Part shown: positions 35,371 to 45,207 of the stretch, one piece after another
Layout of the letters: each line of letters starts with the position of its first letter
Numbering within the stretch: position 1 is the stretch's first letter
DNA from: Campylobacterales bacterium
GTDB taxonomy: Bacteria; Campylobacterota; Campylobacteria; Campylobacterales; Sulfurospirillaceae
DNA length: 45,671 nucleotides
NCBI GenBank assembly: GCA_024280575.1
Contig: JAJRPV010000064.1
Span: 1-45,671 of the forward strand
Reading direction: 5' to 3'
The notes under the pieces: generated by a model
Seen by the model: the letters and a program-made list of their open reading frames with translations, nothing else
Databases searched by the model: none
What the model was told of the DNA's origin: nothing
Made by a program: the position numbers and the translations under genes

Positions 35371-36675
35371 TTGTCAAAAAAACTATATATTGAGACCTTG
35401 GGATGTGCCATGAATGTCAGGGATAGTGAGCATATCATAGCCGAACTAAAAGGTAAAGAAAATTACTCATTGACAGATGATTCGTCCAATGCTGATCTTA
35501 TTCTTATAAATACATGTAGCGTCAGAGAAAAACCTGTCAGCAAGCTTTTTTCTGAAATAGGTGTTTTCAATAAAAAGAAAAAAAACGGGGCTAAGATTGG
35601 AGTATGCGGGTGTACCGCAAGCCATCTAGGGAAAGAGATATTTAAAAGGGCTCCGGAAGTAAATTTTGTACTTGGTGCTAGAAATGTTTCAAAGATTTCA
35701 GAGGCTATTAAAAAAGATAAATTTCTCAGTGTTGATATAGATTTTGATGAAAGTAGCTATGCTTTTGGTGAGTTTAGAAATTCCAAATATAAAGCATTTG
35801 TAAATATTTCTATCGGCTGTGATAAAAAATGTACATATTGTATAGTCCCACATACTAGGGGAGACGAGATATCAATCCCAGCTGATTTAATTATTCGTGA
35901 AGCAACAAAAGCTGCAAAAAACGGTGCTAAAGAGATATTTCTACTTGGTCAAAATGTAAATAATTATGGTAGAAGATTTAGTGATTTAAATCATAAAAAG
36001 ATGGATTTTAGTGATTTGCTAGAAATGATAAGCGAGATAGACGGGGTAGAAAGAATTCGTTTTACATCTCCTCATCCACTTCATATGGACGATAAATTTC
36101 TAGAAATTTTTGCCCTAAATCCAAAAATCTGCAAATCAATGCACATGCCATTGCAAAGTGGCTCAACTAGACTTTTAGAGCAAATGAAAAGAGGCTACTC
36201 CAAAGAGTGGTTTTTAAACAGAGCCTTGAAACTTCGAGAAATGGTGCCGGATGCATCAATCAGTACGGATATTATAGTTGGTTTCCCCGGTGAGAGTGAT
36301 GAAGATTTTGAAGATACGATGGATGTGGTAAATAAGGTAAAATTTGAACAGATTTTTTCTTTTAAGTATTCACCTAGACCACTAACCAAAGCAGCAGAAT
36401 TTGTGAATCAAATTGAATCTTCTGTTGCCTCAAGCAGACTTCAAGCATTGCAAAATCGTCAAGAAGAGATATTAGATGAAATTTCAAAGAAGCATTTAAA
36501 TAAAATTTATAAAGTATATTTTGAAGAAAAAAGAAGCAATGGAATGCTTGCCGGCAGGAGTGACAATAATGCTCTTGTGCAGACAGAAGGAAAGGATGAG
36601 TGGCTAGGACAAATATTAGATGTAAAGATTACAAATCCTAGGCGTTTAGCATTATATGGCGAAACAATTTTTTAA
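35371..36675 (+). CDS. miaB: tRNA-2-methylthio-N6-dimethylallyladenosine synthase
   Basis: A 434-residue radical-SAM methylthiotransferase modifying A37 in tRNAs. N-terminal domain cysteines are in '[15 protein letters not shown]', 'NTCSVREKP' and 'GVCGCTAS'; the radical SAM motif is '[15 protein letters not shown]' (CxxxCxxC). The C-terminal TRAM domain ends at 'RLALYGE'. The sequence 'NTCSVREKP' is specific to MiaB as opposed to RimO. Start is TTG at 35371, and the gene overlaps the next one by 20 bp. The NTC motif is encoded across a TACATGTA site. Confidence 0.95.
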   Translation: MSKKLYIETLGCAMNVRDSEHIIAELKGKENYSLTDDSSNADLILINTCSVREKPVSKLFSEIGVFNKKKKNGAKIGVCGCTASHLGKEIFKRAPEVNFVLGARNVSKISEAIKKDKFLSVDIDFDESSYAFGEFRNSKYKAFVNISIGCDKKCTYCIVPHTRGDEISIPADLIIREATKAAKNGAKEIFLLGQNVNNYGRRFSDLNHKKMDFSDLLEMISEIDGVERIRFTSPHPLHMDDKFLEIFALNPKICKSMHMPLQSGSTRLLEQMKRGYSKEWFLNRALKLREMVPDASISTDIIVGFPGESDEDFEDTMDVVNKVKFEQIFSFKYSPRPLTKAAEFVNQIESSVASSRLQALQNRQEEILDEISKKHLNKIYKVYFEEKRSNGMLAGRSDNNALVQTEGKDEWLGQILDVKITNPRRLALYGETIF

Positions 36676-37297
36676 GAAATTTAGAAATACTGTTTTATTA
36701 AAATTTGCACCAAGATTTTTTTATATTGTATTGAATATTCTATTTTTTACATGTAAAAAGAAGTTTTATTCAGCCGTAGAATCTGATGATTTGCCAAATC
36801 CTGTTATTGTAGTATTTTGGCATGGTGAGCTTTTGCCGGTGATGAAAGGATATATGCTTTATCGTGGCAATAAAAATATAGATTCTATAATTAGTGAGCA
36901 TAAAGACGGAGAACTTATCGCTAGAATAGTTTCCCTTTTTGGCGGGGGAACTATCAGGGGAAGTTCTACTAGAGGTGGTGTTAAAGCACTTATACAGTCA
37001 TTTAAAACGCTAGGCGAAAAAAGAGATTTAGGTATAGCAATAGATGGTCCAAAAGGCCCGAGGCATAGTGTAGCTGATGGAGTTGTATTGATTTCGCAAA
37101 AAAAAAGTGTACCTATAGTTGCTTTTAACTGTAAACCTACATCATATTGGCAATTAAATAGTTGGGATAAATTTGTAATTCCTAAGCCATTTTGCACTCT
37201 TGACTTTTATATAAGCGAACCATTTGTGCTGGATGATTTAACTATGCAAGAGGCTAAAGAGAAGATAAAAGAGAGGTTGATGGAAAATGCTATCTAA
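36656..37297 (+). CDS. DUF374 lysophospholipid acyltransferase-like protein
   Basis: A 213-residue protein with an N-terminal hydrophobic stretch (about 17-32). '[14 protein letters not shown]' (about 49-62), '[34 protein letters not shown]' (about 80-113) and '[17 protein letters not shown]' (about 128-144) are DUF374 signatures, a family related to acyltransferases of lipid A or phospholipid synthesis. The usual HX4D acyltransferase motif is replaced by H-K-D-G-E, as normal for DUF374. It lies between miaB and a small membrane protein, overlapping both. Confidence 0.85.
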   Translation: MAKQFFKKFRNTVLLKFAPRFFYIVLNILFFTCKKKFYSAVESDDLPNPVIVVFWHGELLPVMKGYMLYRGNKNIDSIISEHKDGELIARIVSLFGGGTIRGSSTRGGVKALIQSFKTLGEKRDLGIAIDGPKGPRHSVADGVVLISQKKSVPIVAFNCKPTSYWQLNSWDKFVIPKPFCTLDFYISEPFVLDDLTMQEAKEKIKERLMENAI

Positions 37298-37742
37298 AAT
37301 TATACTTGTTGTTTCCGCTATTTTATTTTTGTTATTCAGCGGTTTTTATTTTGTAGCGGATTCTTCTTATCAAGACTCTTTTGAAGCTAGATTTTATTAT
37401 TTTGTCGGAAATTATACCGAGGCATATAAATTTGCAAAAAAAGCTTATGACAAAGACTCTTATAATAAAATGGCCTTTACTGTTCTTGTTCAAAGTAAGA
37501 TAGCCAAAGAGTATGTTGATTATATAGAAACAGGAAACAAATATTTTGAAAAAATTGATAAAATAAGTTCTAAAAAAGAGTATAAAAATGATGATAAAGC
37601 TCGCATTAAATTGATGTGTGAAATTATGCTTGGCAATTATAAAAAATTATCTCCAACAGAACTTACAAACCAAGATTTAGTTGACGACGCAAAAAAAATA
37701 AATGACAAATTCGAACAATTATATAAAGAATTATTTGGATAG
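37287..37742 (+). CDS. Small membrane-anchored protein with TPR-like helices
   Basis: A 151-residue protein, not recognised beyond its form. One N-terminal membrane helix (about 4-24) is followed by a periplasmic-type segment of paired helices ('EARFYYFVGNYTEAYKFAKKAYDKDSYNKMAFTVLVQSKIAKEY') resembling one or two TPR units. The rest is charged and helical. It overlaps the DUF374 gene by 11 bp, so both are likely made together. Similar short anchored proteins accompany this cluster in the group; no function can be given. Confidence 0.7.
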   Translation: MLSKIILVVSAILFLLFSGFYFVADSSYQDSFEARFYYFVGNYTEAYKFAKKAYDKDSYNKMAFTVLVQSKIAKEYVDYIETGNKYFEKIDKISSKKEYKNDDKARIKLMCEIMLGNYKKLSPTELTNQDLVDDAKKINDKFEQLYKELFG

Positions 37743-37819
37743 AATGGCTATAGTATGGTACAATACTTTCTTAATATCAGTACAAAGTATAAAAAAATTA
37801 TAAACAAAGAAAAGGGCGT

Positions 37820-38872
37820 ATGAGTTTTTCAAGCATAATACAAAAATATTTTACAAATCTTTTTATATCAATTATTGAAGAAGAGGGCTCATACAGGCTA
37901 TTTTGCAAAGTTTTAAAAAATAATAAAACTTTAGAGAAGTTTGATAAAACTTTTGAAATTGTACCTAGTGATGAAAAACTAGATAGTAGCATCGAAGATT
38001 ATCTCATCTCTTTACAAGAGAAATACAATACAGTTTACACAGCATTGTTGCTAAATTCTATGGGACAAGGTGCCATACAAGGAACACATGACAAAGATTT
38101 TCAGAGATTCAGTGTTCATTCAAATAGTGTAAAAGCAGTAAAATTTAAATCATGGTCAAGTTATGTTTCGTATATTGACTTAAATTGGATACAAAAAATA
38201 TATGAAAATGTAGGGTTGGATTTTGTATATTCGCCATTTGTTATTTTATATAATCTGCTTTTAGATTATAAGTTAAAACACAATTTTACTTTATATATTT
38301 TAAATCAAGAAGCTTCGTTTACCATTGGAATTTTTAAGGGTGATACTTTATGTTTCGGAGCTTTTTATAAAGTAAATAACAGTGTAAAATTAAGTAGTGG
38401 TATAGATATAGATGATTGGGAGGATGAAGAAGAAGAGAGTGATGTCGGAGGCATGGTAGAACTTGATAATTTAGACACGGGAGGATTGTTAAACCTAGAC
38501 GATTTGAGCGAACTTGGTACTTTGGATAATGAATCAGAGGATGAAGGATTTTCAGAGCTTAAAGATGAAGAAGAGATAGATAATTTGCCAGAATTAGAAA
38601 CGGAAGAGTCAGGTATTGAAGATTTAGAATTATATGGTAGAGATTTGGATATATTTAAGTTTTTAAAAAAAGCTTTAGAGGAATATTATAAAAATGAAGT
38701 ATATGAAAGTGATTTTATAGAAAATGCCATAATATTTGATGGATATGATTTGAGTCAGGAAATGGTGCAAAGCATAGAAGATGACTTGATGCTGAATTTG
38801 GAAATTCATAAGATAGATATTGCAGGGACAGTTTGCGACTTAAGCATAAAAGAGGTTTATGGTGAGATATAG
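37820..38872 (+). CDS. PilM-like protein with long acidic insert
   Basis: A 350-residue soluble protein, not recognised with certainty. It has no signal peptide or membrane helix. It begins with beta-rich segments ('SIIEEEGSYRLFCKVLKNNKTLEKFDKTFEI'). A strongly acidic Asp/Glu/Leu-rich stretch at about 194-272 with repeats of the form L-x-N/D-L-D interrupts two halves. The next two genes encode single-helix proteins of PilN and PilO shape and overlap it by 14 bp, so a PilM-like cytoplasmic anchor in a PilM/N/O-type inner-membrane complex is the best guess. ATP-binding motifs of PilM are not obvious. Confidence 0.5.
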   Translation: MSFSSIIQKYFTNLFISIIEEEGSYRLFCKVLKNNKTLEKFDKTFEIVPSDEKLDSSIEDYLISLQEKYNTVYTALLLNSMGQGAIQGTHDKDFQRFSVHSNSVKAVKFKSWSSYVSYIDLNWIQKIYENVGLDFVYSPFVILYNLLLDYKLKHNFTLYILNQEASFTIGIFKGDTLCFGAFYKVNNSVKLSSGIDIDDWEDEEEESDVGGMVELDNLDTGGLLNLDDLSELGTLDNESEDEGFSELKDEEEIDNLPELETEESGIEDLELYGRDLDIFKFLKKALEEYYKNEVYESDFIENAIIFDGYDLSQEMVQSIEDDLMLNLEIHKIDIAGTVCDLSIKEVYGEI

Positions 38873-39383
38873 TTTCATTGAGCTAAAAGCTAAACCATTA
38901 GTCTCGTCGTTTTCAAAGATATGGATTTTATTTATATCTTTTGTATCCATATTATTGATTTTATTTGGCTTCTTTTTGTTGTTTAAAATACACTCTTATA
39001 AAATTAATACTATAAAAACTAGAAACGATAGAATTTTGCTTGAAAAAAAAATAAATAACAAAGATGCCTATATGGAGTATTTGCTTCGTCAAAAATCATT
39101 AGGTGAAGAGATTTACACAAGAAATACGCTGTTAAAAGATAGTATGAAAAATCTTTTTGATTTGGTTCCGGATAAAATTACCTTAAGCAGAGTGATAATA
39201 AAAAAAGATTCTTTGATAATTTATGGTAAAACACCAACAAAAGATACTTTCAATTTTCTTTTATCTGCTCCATTGAAATCAATATTTAATACAAGCAATA
39301 CGATGTTTTATCTGAGCAAAAATGGTTGGTATAATTTTGTAAGTACAAATAAAATAGCTCAAACGGATGGATTCAGTGAATAA
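38859..39383 (+). CDS. PilN-like single-pass membrane protein
   Basis: A 174-residue protein with short cytoplasmic N-terminus ('RYSFIELKAKPLVSSF'), one membrane helix (about 20-46), a coiled-coil segment (about 48-90) and a small C-terminal domain ('LFDLVPDKITLSRVIIKKDSLIIYGKTPTKDTFNFLL'). The phrase 'VPDKITLSRVIIKKDSLIIYG' is the ferredoxin-like fold start seen in PilN/GspL C-terminal domains ('iP.gv.l..l.....l.l.G'). It overlaps both neighbours. Function is inferred from topology and order. Confidence 0.6.
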   Translation: MVRYSFIELKAKPLVSSFSKIWILFISFVSILLILFGFFLLFKIHSYKINTIKTRNDRILLEKKINNKDAYMEYLLRQKSLGEEIYTRNTLLKDSMKNLFDLVPDKITLSRVIIKKDSLIIYGKTPTKDTFNFLLSAPLKSIFNTSNTMFYLSKNGWYNFVSTNKIAQTDGFSE

Positions 39384-39918
39384 AACAGATAGAAGTTTAG
39401 AAAAAATAAATTATATAAAATTATTGATATTTTTAATTGTTTTTATTTTTATTACGCTGTTGTTAATATCTATACTTATTTTACCAAATATCAAAAAATA
39501 CCGAGTCGCAAGAGGTGAATTTAGTCAAGCAATGGTTCATAAAACAAGAGTTCAAAGTGTTTTGAATGAACGAGAAAAAGAGTTAAAAAAATTAAGACTA
39601 GATAATCGTAAAATTTTTAGTGCATTTAAACATAATTTTTCCAAAGAAGAGTTTTTGACTTTTGCAAAACAATTTTTCAATAAAGTTACTCTCAAAGAGG
39701 TTAAACAATCTGCATATACAAAAGAGTTTGAAATATACGAATTAAATGTCACATCCTCACTTAAAACACCTATAAGGTTTTATCAGTTTTTGGATGGCTT
39801 AAATCATTATAGCAATATAATACAAGCAGATTTTCCGATAGATTTAAAATCAAATGGAAATTTGATTTACTCATCCTTTAAAATTAAAATTTATGAGGTG
39901 CTCAAGAAAAAGAAGTAA
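39367..39918 (+). CDS. PilO-like single-pass membrane protein
   Basis: A 183-residue protein with one membrane helix (about 17-38), a coiled-coil (about 45-85) and a compact C-terminal domain ('IYELNVTSSLKTPIRFYQFLDGLNHYSNIIQADFPIDLKSNGNLIYSSFKIKIYEV'). The 'P..fy.Fl..L......i....p...k' pattern is typical of the PilO/GspM ferredoxin-like fold. It overlaps the PilN-like gene by 17 bp, and its last 17 bp overlap the convergent tilS gene. With no pilin or secretin nearby, the machine it belongs to is not known. Confidence 0.6.
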   Translation: MDSVNKTDRSLEKINYIKLLIFLIVFIFITLLLISILILPNIKKYRVARGEFSQAMVHKTRVQSVLNEREKELKKLRLDNRKIFSAFKHNFSKEEFLTFAKQFFNKVTLKEVKQSAYTKEFEIYELNVTSSLKTPIRFYQFLDGLNHYSNIIQADFPIDLKSNGNLIYSSFKIKIYEVLKKKK

Positions 39919-40891
39919 GGCTGATATTTTCAACATACATGTAAGGTCTGATTTTTGCCGGTATTTTGTTTATTCGGCATAGCTCTTTGAATTTTTTTGG
40001 CATATTTGATTTTACAAATGGCGATATAAATATATAGTCCGGTGTAAAAACTATAGCTATTTTATCTGAGATTACACAATCTTTCGTTTTTATTATCTCT
40101 TCTCTTTGAGTTTTACTAATCAAAATACCCATTTTTTTTACAACTTTGTCTATTTGCCTTATATTTCTTAAATCCTCAGTTTCTCTCTTAAGAATAAAAA
40201 GACTTTTTATGATTGTTTCATCTTTTGGCAAGAGTAGATTTGCATCATTTTCTAAATACTCAAAACTCTTTACCAAGCCATTTTCAAATTCCTCAACAAA
40301 AGAGTTTGAATAGTTGTGTCTTATCTTGTTTCTTGCGTATTTGCTTGAACTGTTGCTTTTGTCTATAAAGTATAAAATATCATTTACATCTAAAAAGTTT
40401 TGAATTTTCCCTCTACCTACATGTAGAAGCGGTCTTATTATATTATAATCATCTCTATCTTGCATTTCATCCATGCCAAGCATCTCAACCAATCCGCTTC
40501 CTCGTCCAAGTTGCATCAAAAACCACTCTAATTTATCATTTAATTGATGAGCTGTGATGAGATTTGTATAACTGTTTTCATTTATAACCTTTTTAAAAAA
40601 ATCATATCTTTCGCTTCTTGCATTATGTTCAAAATTGGAAGTGCTTAGGCTACATGTATGAAGAAAAAATTCCTTTTTGTATTTTAAACAAAGCTCTTTT
40701 GCATAAATTACTTCTTCTTTACTTTGTTCTCTCAAACCATAATCTACAATTGCCAAATCAAAATCTATATCATTTTCTTTTAGTATAAAAAACAGGGCAC
40801 TAGAGTCAATACCACCTGAAAATGCTAGTAAGTTTTTTCCTTTTTTAAGTAAATCTATAGTGGATTTATGCAGATTTGGTAACTGTTGCAA
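39902..40891 (-). CDS. tilS: tRNA(Ile)-lysidine synthase
   Basis: A 329-residue PP-loop ATPase that converts C34 of the CAU isoleucine tRNA to lysidine, an essential modification. The ATP loop is '[17 protein letters not shown]' (SGGxDS, about 22-38), with '[22 protein letters not shown]' (about 115-136) and '[14 protein letters not shown]' (about 180-193) as TilS blocks. It overlaps rimO by 26 bp; the pair is conserved in Campylobacter (Cj1453c-Cj1454c). It contains three TACATGTA palindromes. Confidence 0.93.
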   Translation of the reverse strand: MQQLPNLHKSTIDLLKKGKNLLAFSGGIDSSALFFILKENDIDFDLAIVDYGLREQSKEEVIYAKELCLKYKKEFFLHTCSLSTSNFEHNARSERYDFFKKVINENSYTNLITAHQLNDKLEWFLMQLGRGSGLVEMLGMDEMQDRDDYNIIRPLLHVGRGKIQNFLDVNDILYFIDKSNSSSKYARNKIRHNYSNSFVEEFENGLVKSFEYLENDANLLLPKDETIIKSLFILKRETEDLRNIRQIDKVVKKMGILISKTQREEIIKTKDCVISDKIAIVFTPDYIFISPFVKSNMPKKFKELCRINKIPAKIRPYMYVENISLTSFS

Positions 40892-42191
40892 GTAATTTAT
40901 CTCCAGCTAATTGGGTAACTTGTGCCTTGTAGCATTGACTAATTTCCAACTTGCCGATTTGCGAGTCATTTATAAGAATCTCTCCATCAATATCTCTATC
41001 CCAAGATAATTTTTTAGCTCCAATTAAAAACTCATGTTCGCTACTTTCGCCTTCTGTGACGATAGTAATTTCATGCCCTATCTCTTTTCTTAGACTTTTT
41101 TCAACTTTTTCTTCTACTATCTTATTTAATTTTTTAATTCTCTCATCTATCACAGATTTTTGAATTTTATCTTCCATCGTATAAGCTAGAGTATCTTCTT
41201 CGTCTGAGTATGCAAATATACTAACTCTGTCAAAATCAAACTTTTCCACAGAATCGCATAATTCTTCAAACTCTTCTTCACTCTCTTTTGGATGACCTAC
41301 AATAAAACCTGTTCTCAAAAAACTATCGTTCGCTTCTCTCATCATTTTTAATTGCTCAAGTATTCGTTTTCTGTTTGCACCTCTTTTCATCCTTTTTAGC
41401 ATGGCATCATTGATATGTTGTATCGGCATATCAAAGTAATTATGAAAAACTTTTGAGTTTATAATTCTTTGTATGAGTTTGTCAGTTGTAGTTGTCGGAT
41501 AAAGATATAAAATTCTAGCACTTTTTACACCGTCAATCTCTTCTGCCATATCTATCAAATCTATAAGTCCGTCTTTTACATCCAAATCTCGCAAATAAGA
41601 ACTGCTGTCTTGAGAGATAAAACTAAAGTCATAAAATCCTTGACTAACCAATCTAATCAACTCTTTCTTGATAGATTCAAGCCCTCTTGAATGTAATTTT
41701 CCTTTAAAGCCCGGTATCGCACAAAAGCTACATGTTTGGTTGCAACCCTCGCTGAGTTTTATATAAGTGTGATGGTTTGAGCCTGTTATCACTCTTTGTT
41801 CATCATTTATAAGGTAAGTAGAATTTGAAAAAGTGTTTGTTTTTTTTCTTATTATTTCGTCAATTTTATCATAATCGCCAACACCGGTAAAGAGATCCAC
41901 CTCTTGAAGTTCTTTTTGCAACTCTTCTTTGTATCTCTGTGTTAAACAGCCGCTGACTACCAAAAGTGAATCTTTTTTTCTTTGCTCATGAAGAGAAAAT
42001 ATAGTGTCCAAACTCTCTTCTTTCGCAGCTCCAATAAAACCGCATGTATTAACTATCAATACATCAGCGCTGCTTGCATCATCTGTCAATGTATAATCTT
42101 GCAATCGACCTAGCATAACTTCTGAATCTACAAGGTTTTTGTTGCAACCTAGACTCACAAGGTGTAATGTTTTTTCCATTTTTATATCCAT
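40866..42191 (-). CDS. rimO: Ribosomal protein S12 methylthiotransferase
   Basis: A 441-residue radical-SAM methylthiotransferase acting on Asp of S12. '[18 protein letters not shown]' and '[13 protein letters not shown]' are RimO-type N-terminal motifs (MiaB has NTCSVRE instead), and the radical SAM motif is '[16 protein letters not shown]' (CxxxCxxC). '[12 protein letters not shown]' and '[16 protein letters not shown]' are further family blocks, and a TRAM domain closes the protein. It overlaps panC by 10 bp. Confidence 0.95.
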   Translation of the reverse strand: MDIKMEKTLHLVSLGCNKNLVDSEVMLGRLQDYTLTDDASSADVLIVNTCGFIGAAKEESLDTIFSLHEQRKKDSLLVVSGCLTQRYKEELQKELQEVDLFTGVGDYDKIDEIIRKKTNTFSNSTYLINDEQRVITGSNHHTYIKLSEGCNQTCSFCAIPGFKGKLHSRGLESIKKELIRLVSQGFYDFSFISQDSSSYLRDLDVKDGLIDLIDMAEEIDGVKSARILYLYPTTTTDKLIQRIINSKVFHNYFDMPIQHINDAMLKRMKRGANRKRILEQLKMMREANDSFLRTGFIVGHPKESEEEFEELCDSVEKFDFDRVSIFAYSDEEDTLAYTMEDKIQKSVIDERIKKLNKIVEEKVEKSLRKEIGHEITIVTEGESSEHEFLIGAKKLSWDRDIDGEILINDSQIGKLEISQCYKAQVTQLAGDKLLATVTKSA

Positions 42192-43012
42192 AAATTATCA
42201 ATTAGTCTTGTATTGCCAACTTTCGCAGCAAGTAAAATTATACTATTGTTCAATTCTATTTTGTCTATTTTATTAAAATCTCTATCCACTATCCCTATGT
42301 ATTCTATATATAACCCTTGCATAGTTTTTCTAATTATATTTTTAATGGCAATCGATTGAAATTCACCTTTCATCATAGCTTTTGAAGCCATTTTTAATGC
42401 TTTTGAAATATTTAAAGCCTTTGTTCTCTCTTCTTTATTTAAATATATATTTCTGCTTGAGAGTGCAAGTCCGTCATTTTCTCGTACTATTTCACAAGGA
42501 ATGAGCTCTACATGTAGAAATAGCGATTGCACCATATCTTTTATAAGATAGAGTTGCTGGGCATCTTTTTTACCAAAATAAGCCCGTGTCGGGTTTATGA
42601 TATTAAATAACTTCAACACAATTTGCAAAACTCCATCAAAATGCCCCGGTCTCTTGAAGCCTTCTAGTATGTAGGCTTTTTGACTAGGAGCTAAGATCTT
42701 TGGTTCAATCGCGCTATACATATCCTCTTTTATTGGCATAAAAATCGCATCAACTTTAGCCAATTCACAAATTTTTATGTCAGCTGCTTCTCTTTTTGGA
42801 TATTTATCCAAATCTTCTCCGGGTAAAAATTGAGTAGGATTTATAAAAATTGATACAATAGTGAAGTCGTTGTTGTCAATTGATTTTCTTATCAAAGAGA
42901 GATGTCCGTTATGCAGTGCTCCCATGGTAGGAACAAATCCAATACTGCCTTTTAAGCTTTTTCTATACTCTTGAATTTCAGATATACTGCGAAATATTTT
43001 CATTTTAGCCAC
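42182..43012 (-). CDS. panC: Pantothenate synthetase
   Basis: A 276-residue enzyme joining pantoate and beta-alanine. '[17 protein letters not shown]' (HxGH site, about 25-41), '[21 protein letters not shown]', '[33 protein letters not shown]' and the KMSKS-like '[10 protein letters not shown]' are all present. It is the first gene of a panC-rimO-tilS minus-strand operon, divergent from prfB with a spacer of about 43 bp. Confidence 0.95.
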   Translation of the reverse strand: MAKMKIFRSISEIQEYRKSLKGSIGFVPTMGALHNGHLSLIRKSIDNNDFTIVSIFINPTQFLPGEDLDKYPKREAADIKICELAKVDAIFMPIKEDMYSAIEPKILAPSQKAYILEGFKRPGHFDGVLQIVLKLFNIINPTRAYFGKKDAQQLYLIKDMVQSLFLHVELIPCEIVRENDGLALSSRNIYLNKEERTKALNISKALKMASKAMMKGEFQSIAIKNIIRKTMQGLYIEYIGIVDRDFNKIDKIELNNSIILLAAKVGNTRLIDNLWI

Positions 43013-43055
43013 TTTGTTGTAAAATAAACGGTATTATATCAAAAAGGAAATAAAT

Positions 43056-44152
43056 TTGGATAGTTACGAATATACAGAGCTTTTAAAAAAACTGACAACC
43101 AAGATTGACAATATAGCTCAAATCATAAATCCCCAAAAGATAGAGCAAAGGCTAAAAGAGATTGAAAAGATTGAGCAAAATCCTACTTTTTGGGAAGATG
43201 CAAAAAAAGCAGGAATCATCCAAAAAGAGAAAACAAAAATCAACTCTACACTACAAAAGTATTTAGAAGCCAAAAAACAGTCGATGATAGTATAGATTTA
43301 TATGAAATGGCAAGAGAAGAAAGCGATGAAGAAAGTATAAATGATCTCTTTGATGAAGCCGAAAATTTAGAGAATTTAATCACAAAATTAGAGATTTCTA
43401 TGATGTTAAGCGGAGAAAATGACTCCAATAACGCAATCGTCAGCATACATCCCGGAGCTGGAGGAACAGAATCTCAAGATTGGGCAAATATGTTGTACCG
43501 CATGTATCTAAGATGGTGTGAGCGAAATGATTATAAAGTGGAAGTTTTGGATTATCAAGAGGGTGATGAAGCAGGTATAAAAGATGTGAGTTTTATGGTA
43601 AAAGGTGAAAATGCCTATGGGTATTTAAAAGTAGAAAATGGTGTTCATAGATTAGTGCGAATTTCGCCGTTTGATTCAAATGCAAAAAGACATACTTCAT
43701 TTAGCTCAGTGATGGTTAGTCCCGAAGTAGATGATGATATAGACATAGTCATAGAAGATAAAGATATCAGAATAGACACATATCGCTCAAGTGGAGCAGG
43801 TGGTCAACATGTAAATAAAACAGATTCTGCCATCAGGATAACCCACATCCAAACAGGAGGTGTAGTGCAGTGCCAAAATGACAGAAGCCAACATAAAAAC
43901 AAAGCAAATGCTCTAAAAATGTTGAAATCAAGACTTTACGAAGTAGAACAGGCAAAACAACAAGCCTTGAAAGACGGTGTAGAAAAAAGTGATATCGGAT
44001 GGGGGCATCAGATAAGAAGTTATGTTTTGGCTCCATATCAACAGGTAAAAGATAACAGAAGCGGCGAGGCATACTCGCAAGTAAGCAATATTCTAGATGG
44101 TGACATAACAAAAGTTATAGAAGATGTGCTAATAAGCAATACAGAGCGATAA
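43056..44152 (+). CDS. prfB: Peptide chain release factor 2; -1 frameshift
   Basis: About 365 residues when joined. The start is TTG at 43056 behind AAAAAGG. Frame 0 runs to codon 74 and would end at TAG 43293-43295 after 79 residues. After GCC AAA AAA (43269-43277) the -1 frame from 43277 gives [19 protein letters not shown] and continues to the stop at 44152. Domain motifs are intact: SPF recognition loop '[15 protein letters not shown]' and GGQ loop '[20 protein letters not shown]'. RF2 reads UGA and UAA and is essential. The classic +1 autoregulatory shift (CTT TGA near codon 25) is not present: this break is at another place, of opposite direction and ends in UAG. A lost A from an A7 run is the simplest explanation. 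Confidence 0.9.
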
Positions 44153-44196
44153 TTTCGTACTTATGGGCAGATGGGACAGAGTAAAATAAGTATTTT

Positions 44197-44264
44197 CTCG
44201 CCAGAGGCGAAGCTTAAGGGCGAGGAATTTTTGCGGAATTTACTTCCGTAAAAAGGGGACAATA
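44197..44264 (+). repeat. Hairpin/RBS element, copy 2 (after prfB)
   Basis: The same layout as at 16493-16551. CTCGCC (44197-44202) pairs with GGCGAG (44219-44224), then GAATTTTT (44225-44232), hairpin CGGAA-TTTAC-TTCCG inside TTTTT/AAAAA (44228-44254), then GGGGACAATA (44255-44264). Compared with copy 1 the flanks are the same while both stems differ but remain paired. It occupies most of the 130-bp spacer between prfB and the next gene. Confidence 0.6.
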
Positions 44265-44282
44265 AAATAAAAAAGGATGAAC

Positions 44283-44609
44283 ATGAGAAGAGATGCTATT
44301 TTGAGGCAATTAGGTTACAGTATTACTCCAAATGCGGTTGAGCAAGTTGGAAAAGTCATAGAAAATACTAAAGATTTTGATTATGTTGAAAAGCATTTGA
44401 TAGCTTTAAATGACGCACTAAAACCCAGCTTATCTTTTGTGGCGATTTCAAGTACTCATGATTATTTTAAGATAAAAAATGAGGCTAAAGGTAAAGAGAT
44501 GGTGGATAATGCAAACAAGATAATACAAAATTGGTCAAAAAAATATAAAATAGCATTAGAAAAAGTACCAAATAAAGAGACTTATTATGTTTTAGGCAAG
44601 ACTGCTTGA
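44283..44609 (+). CDS. Conserved-looking hypothetical protein
   Basis: A 108-residue soluble protein that I do not recognise. The start at 44283 (MRRDAILRQLGYSITPN) has AAAAAGGATG in front and fits better than the ATG two codons upstream, which lies too close to that site. Composition is ordinary with predicted helices at both ends and a hydrophobic strand 'LSFVAISSTHDYFKI' in the middle. No cysteine, no signal peptide, no membrane helix. It overlaps the PNPOx-like gene by 4 bp, so the two are probably co-translated. Confidence 0.7.
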   Translation: MRRDAILRQLGYSITPNAVEQVGKVIENTKDFDYVEKHLIALNDALKPSLSFVAISSTHDYFKIKNEAKGKEMVDNANKIIQNWSKKYKIALEKVPNKETYYVLGKTA

Positions 44610-45205
44610 AAAGTATATTTGAGATAAAAAATCAAGAGACCATAAAAGAGGTTTTAAATTTTGTAGAATTTGGAACACTTGCTATTTGCAAAGACGACAA
44701 GCCATACAGTCTTCCTGTTAATTTTGTTTATTTGGATAACCATATATATTTTCACGGCTCTCTAAAAGGTAGAAAAATCGATGTTTTAAAGAAAAATCAA
44801 CTTGCATCATTTAGTGTTGTCGAGCCGTATTCTGTGATACAGTCGTATTTTAGTTTAACAGATAACCTGGCTTGCCCGGCTACCCACTTCTTTAAGTCTG
44901 TCATGATTGATGGAAGGGTAGAATTTGTGAAAAATTATGAAGAGAAAGTTCAGGCACTAAGTGCTTTGATGCAAAAACTACAAAAAGAGGGAAGATATAA
45001 ACCTCTTGGCGAGGAAGTTTATAGAAAAATGATAAACGCAACCACAGTGTGCAAAATCATCATAGACAGTATTAGTGGAAAATTCAAATTTGGACAACAT
45101 TTAAGTCAAGAAAGATTTGATATGATAATAGAGCATCTTGAAAAACGAGGAAATAAAAAAGATATAAATACTATAAAATTGATGGAAAAGTTTAAAAAGG
45201 ATTGA
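44606..45205 (+). CDS. Pyridoxamine 5'-phosphate oxidase-like flavin-binding protein
   Basis: A 199-residue split-barrel protein. 'EFGTLAICKDDKPYSLPVNFVYLDNHIYFHGSLKGRKIDVLKKNQLASFSVV' (about 23-74) is the FMN-binding pattern of PNPOx-like/NimA-type proteins (a-l-t..dg.Py.vPv.y.....iyfH.a..G.k...l..n..v.f.v). The central 'SVMIDGRVEFVKNYEEKVQALSALM' fits too. These proteins are flavin reductases, heme-related or nitroimidazole-resistance-like; the substrate is not clear. Start is TTG overlapping the upstream stop (TTGA). Confidence 0.82.
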   Translation: MKSIFEIKNQETIKEVLNFVEFGTLAICKDDKPYSLPVNFVYLDNHIYFHGSLKGRKIDVLKKNQLASFSVVEPYSVIQSYFSLTDNLACPATHFFKSVMIDGRVEFVKNYEEKVQALSALMQKLQKEGRYKPLGEEVYRKMINATTVCKIIIDSISGKFKFGQHLSQERFDMIIEHLEKRGNKKDINTIKLMEKFKKD

Positions 45206-45207
45206 GT

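Noticed and set aside
39902-39918. Convergent overlap of the PilO-like gene and tilS as a frameshift sign
   Set aside because: Both proteins have natural-looking ends; a 17-bp tail-to-tail overlap is common in compact genomes.
43056-43295. The short frame at the start of prfB as an example of standard RF2 autoregulation
   Set aside because: The known site is CTT TGA near codon 25 with a +1 shift. Here there is no TGA there, the shift is -1, lies near codon 74 and the terminating stop is TAG.
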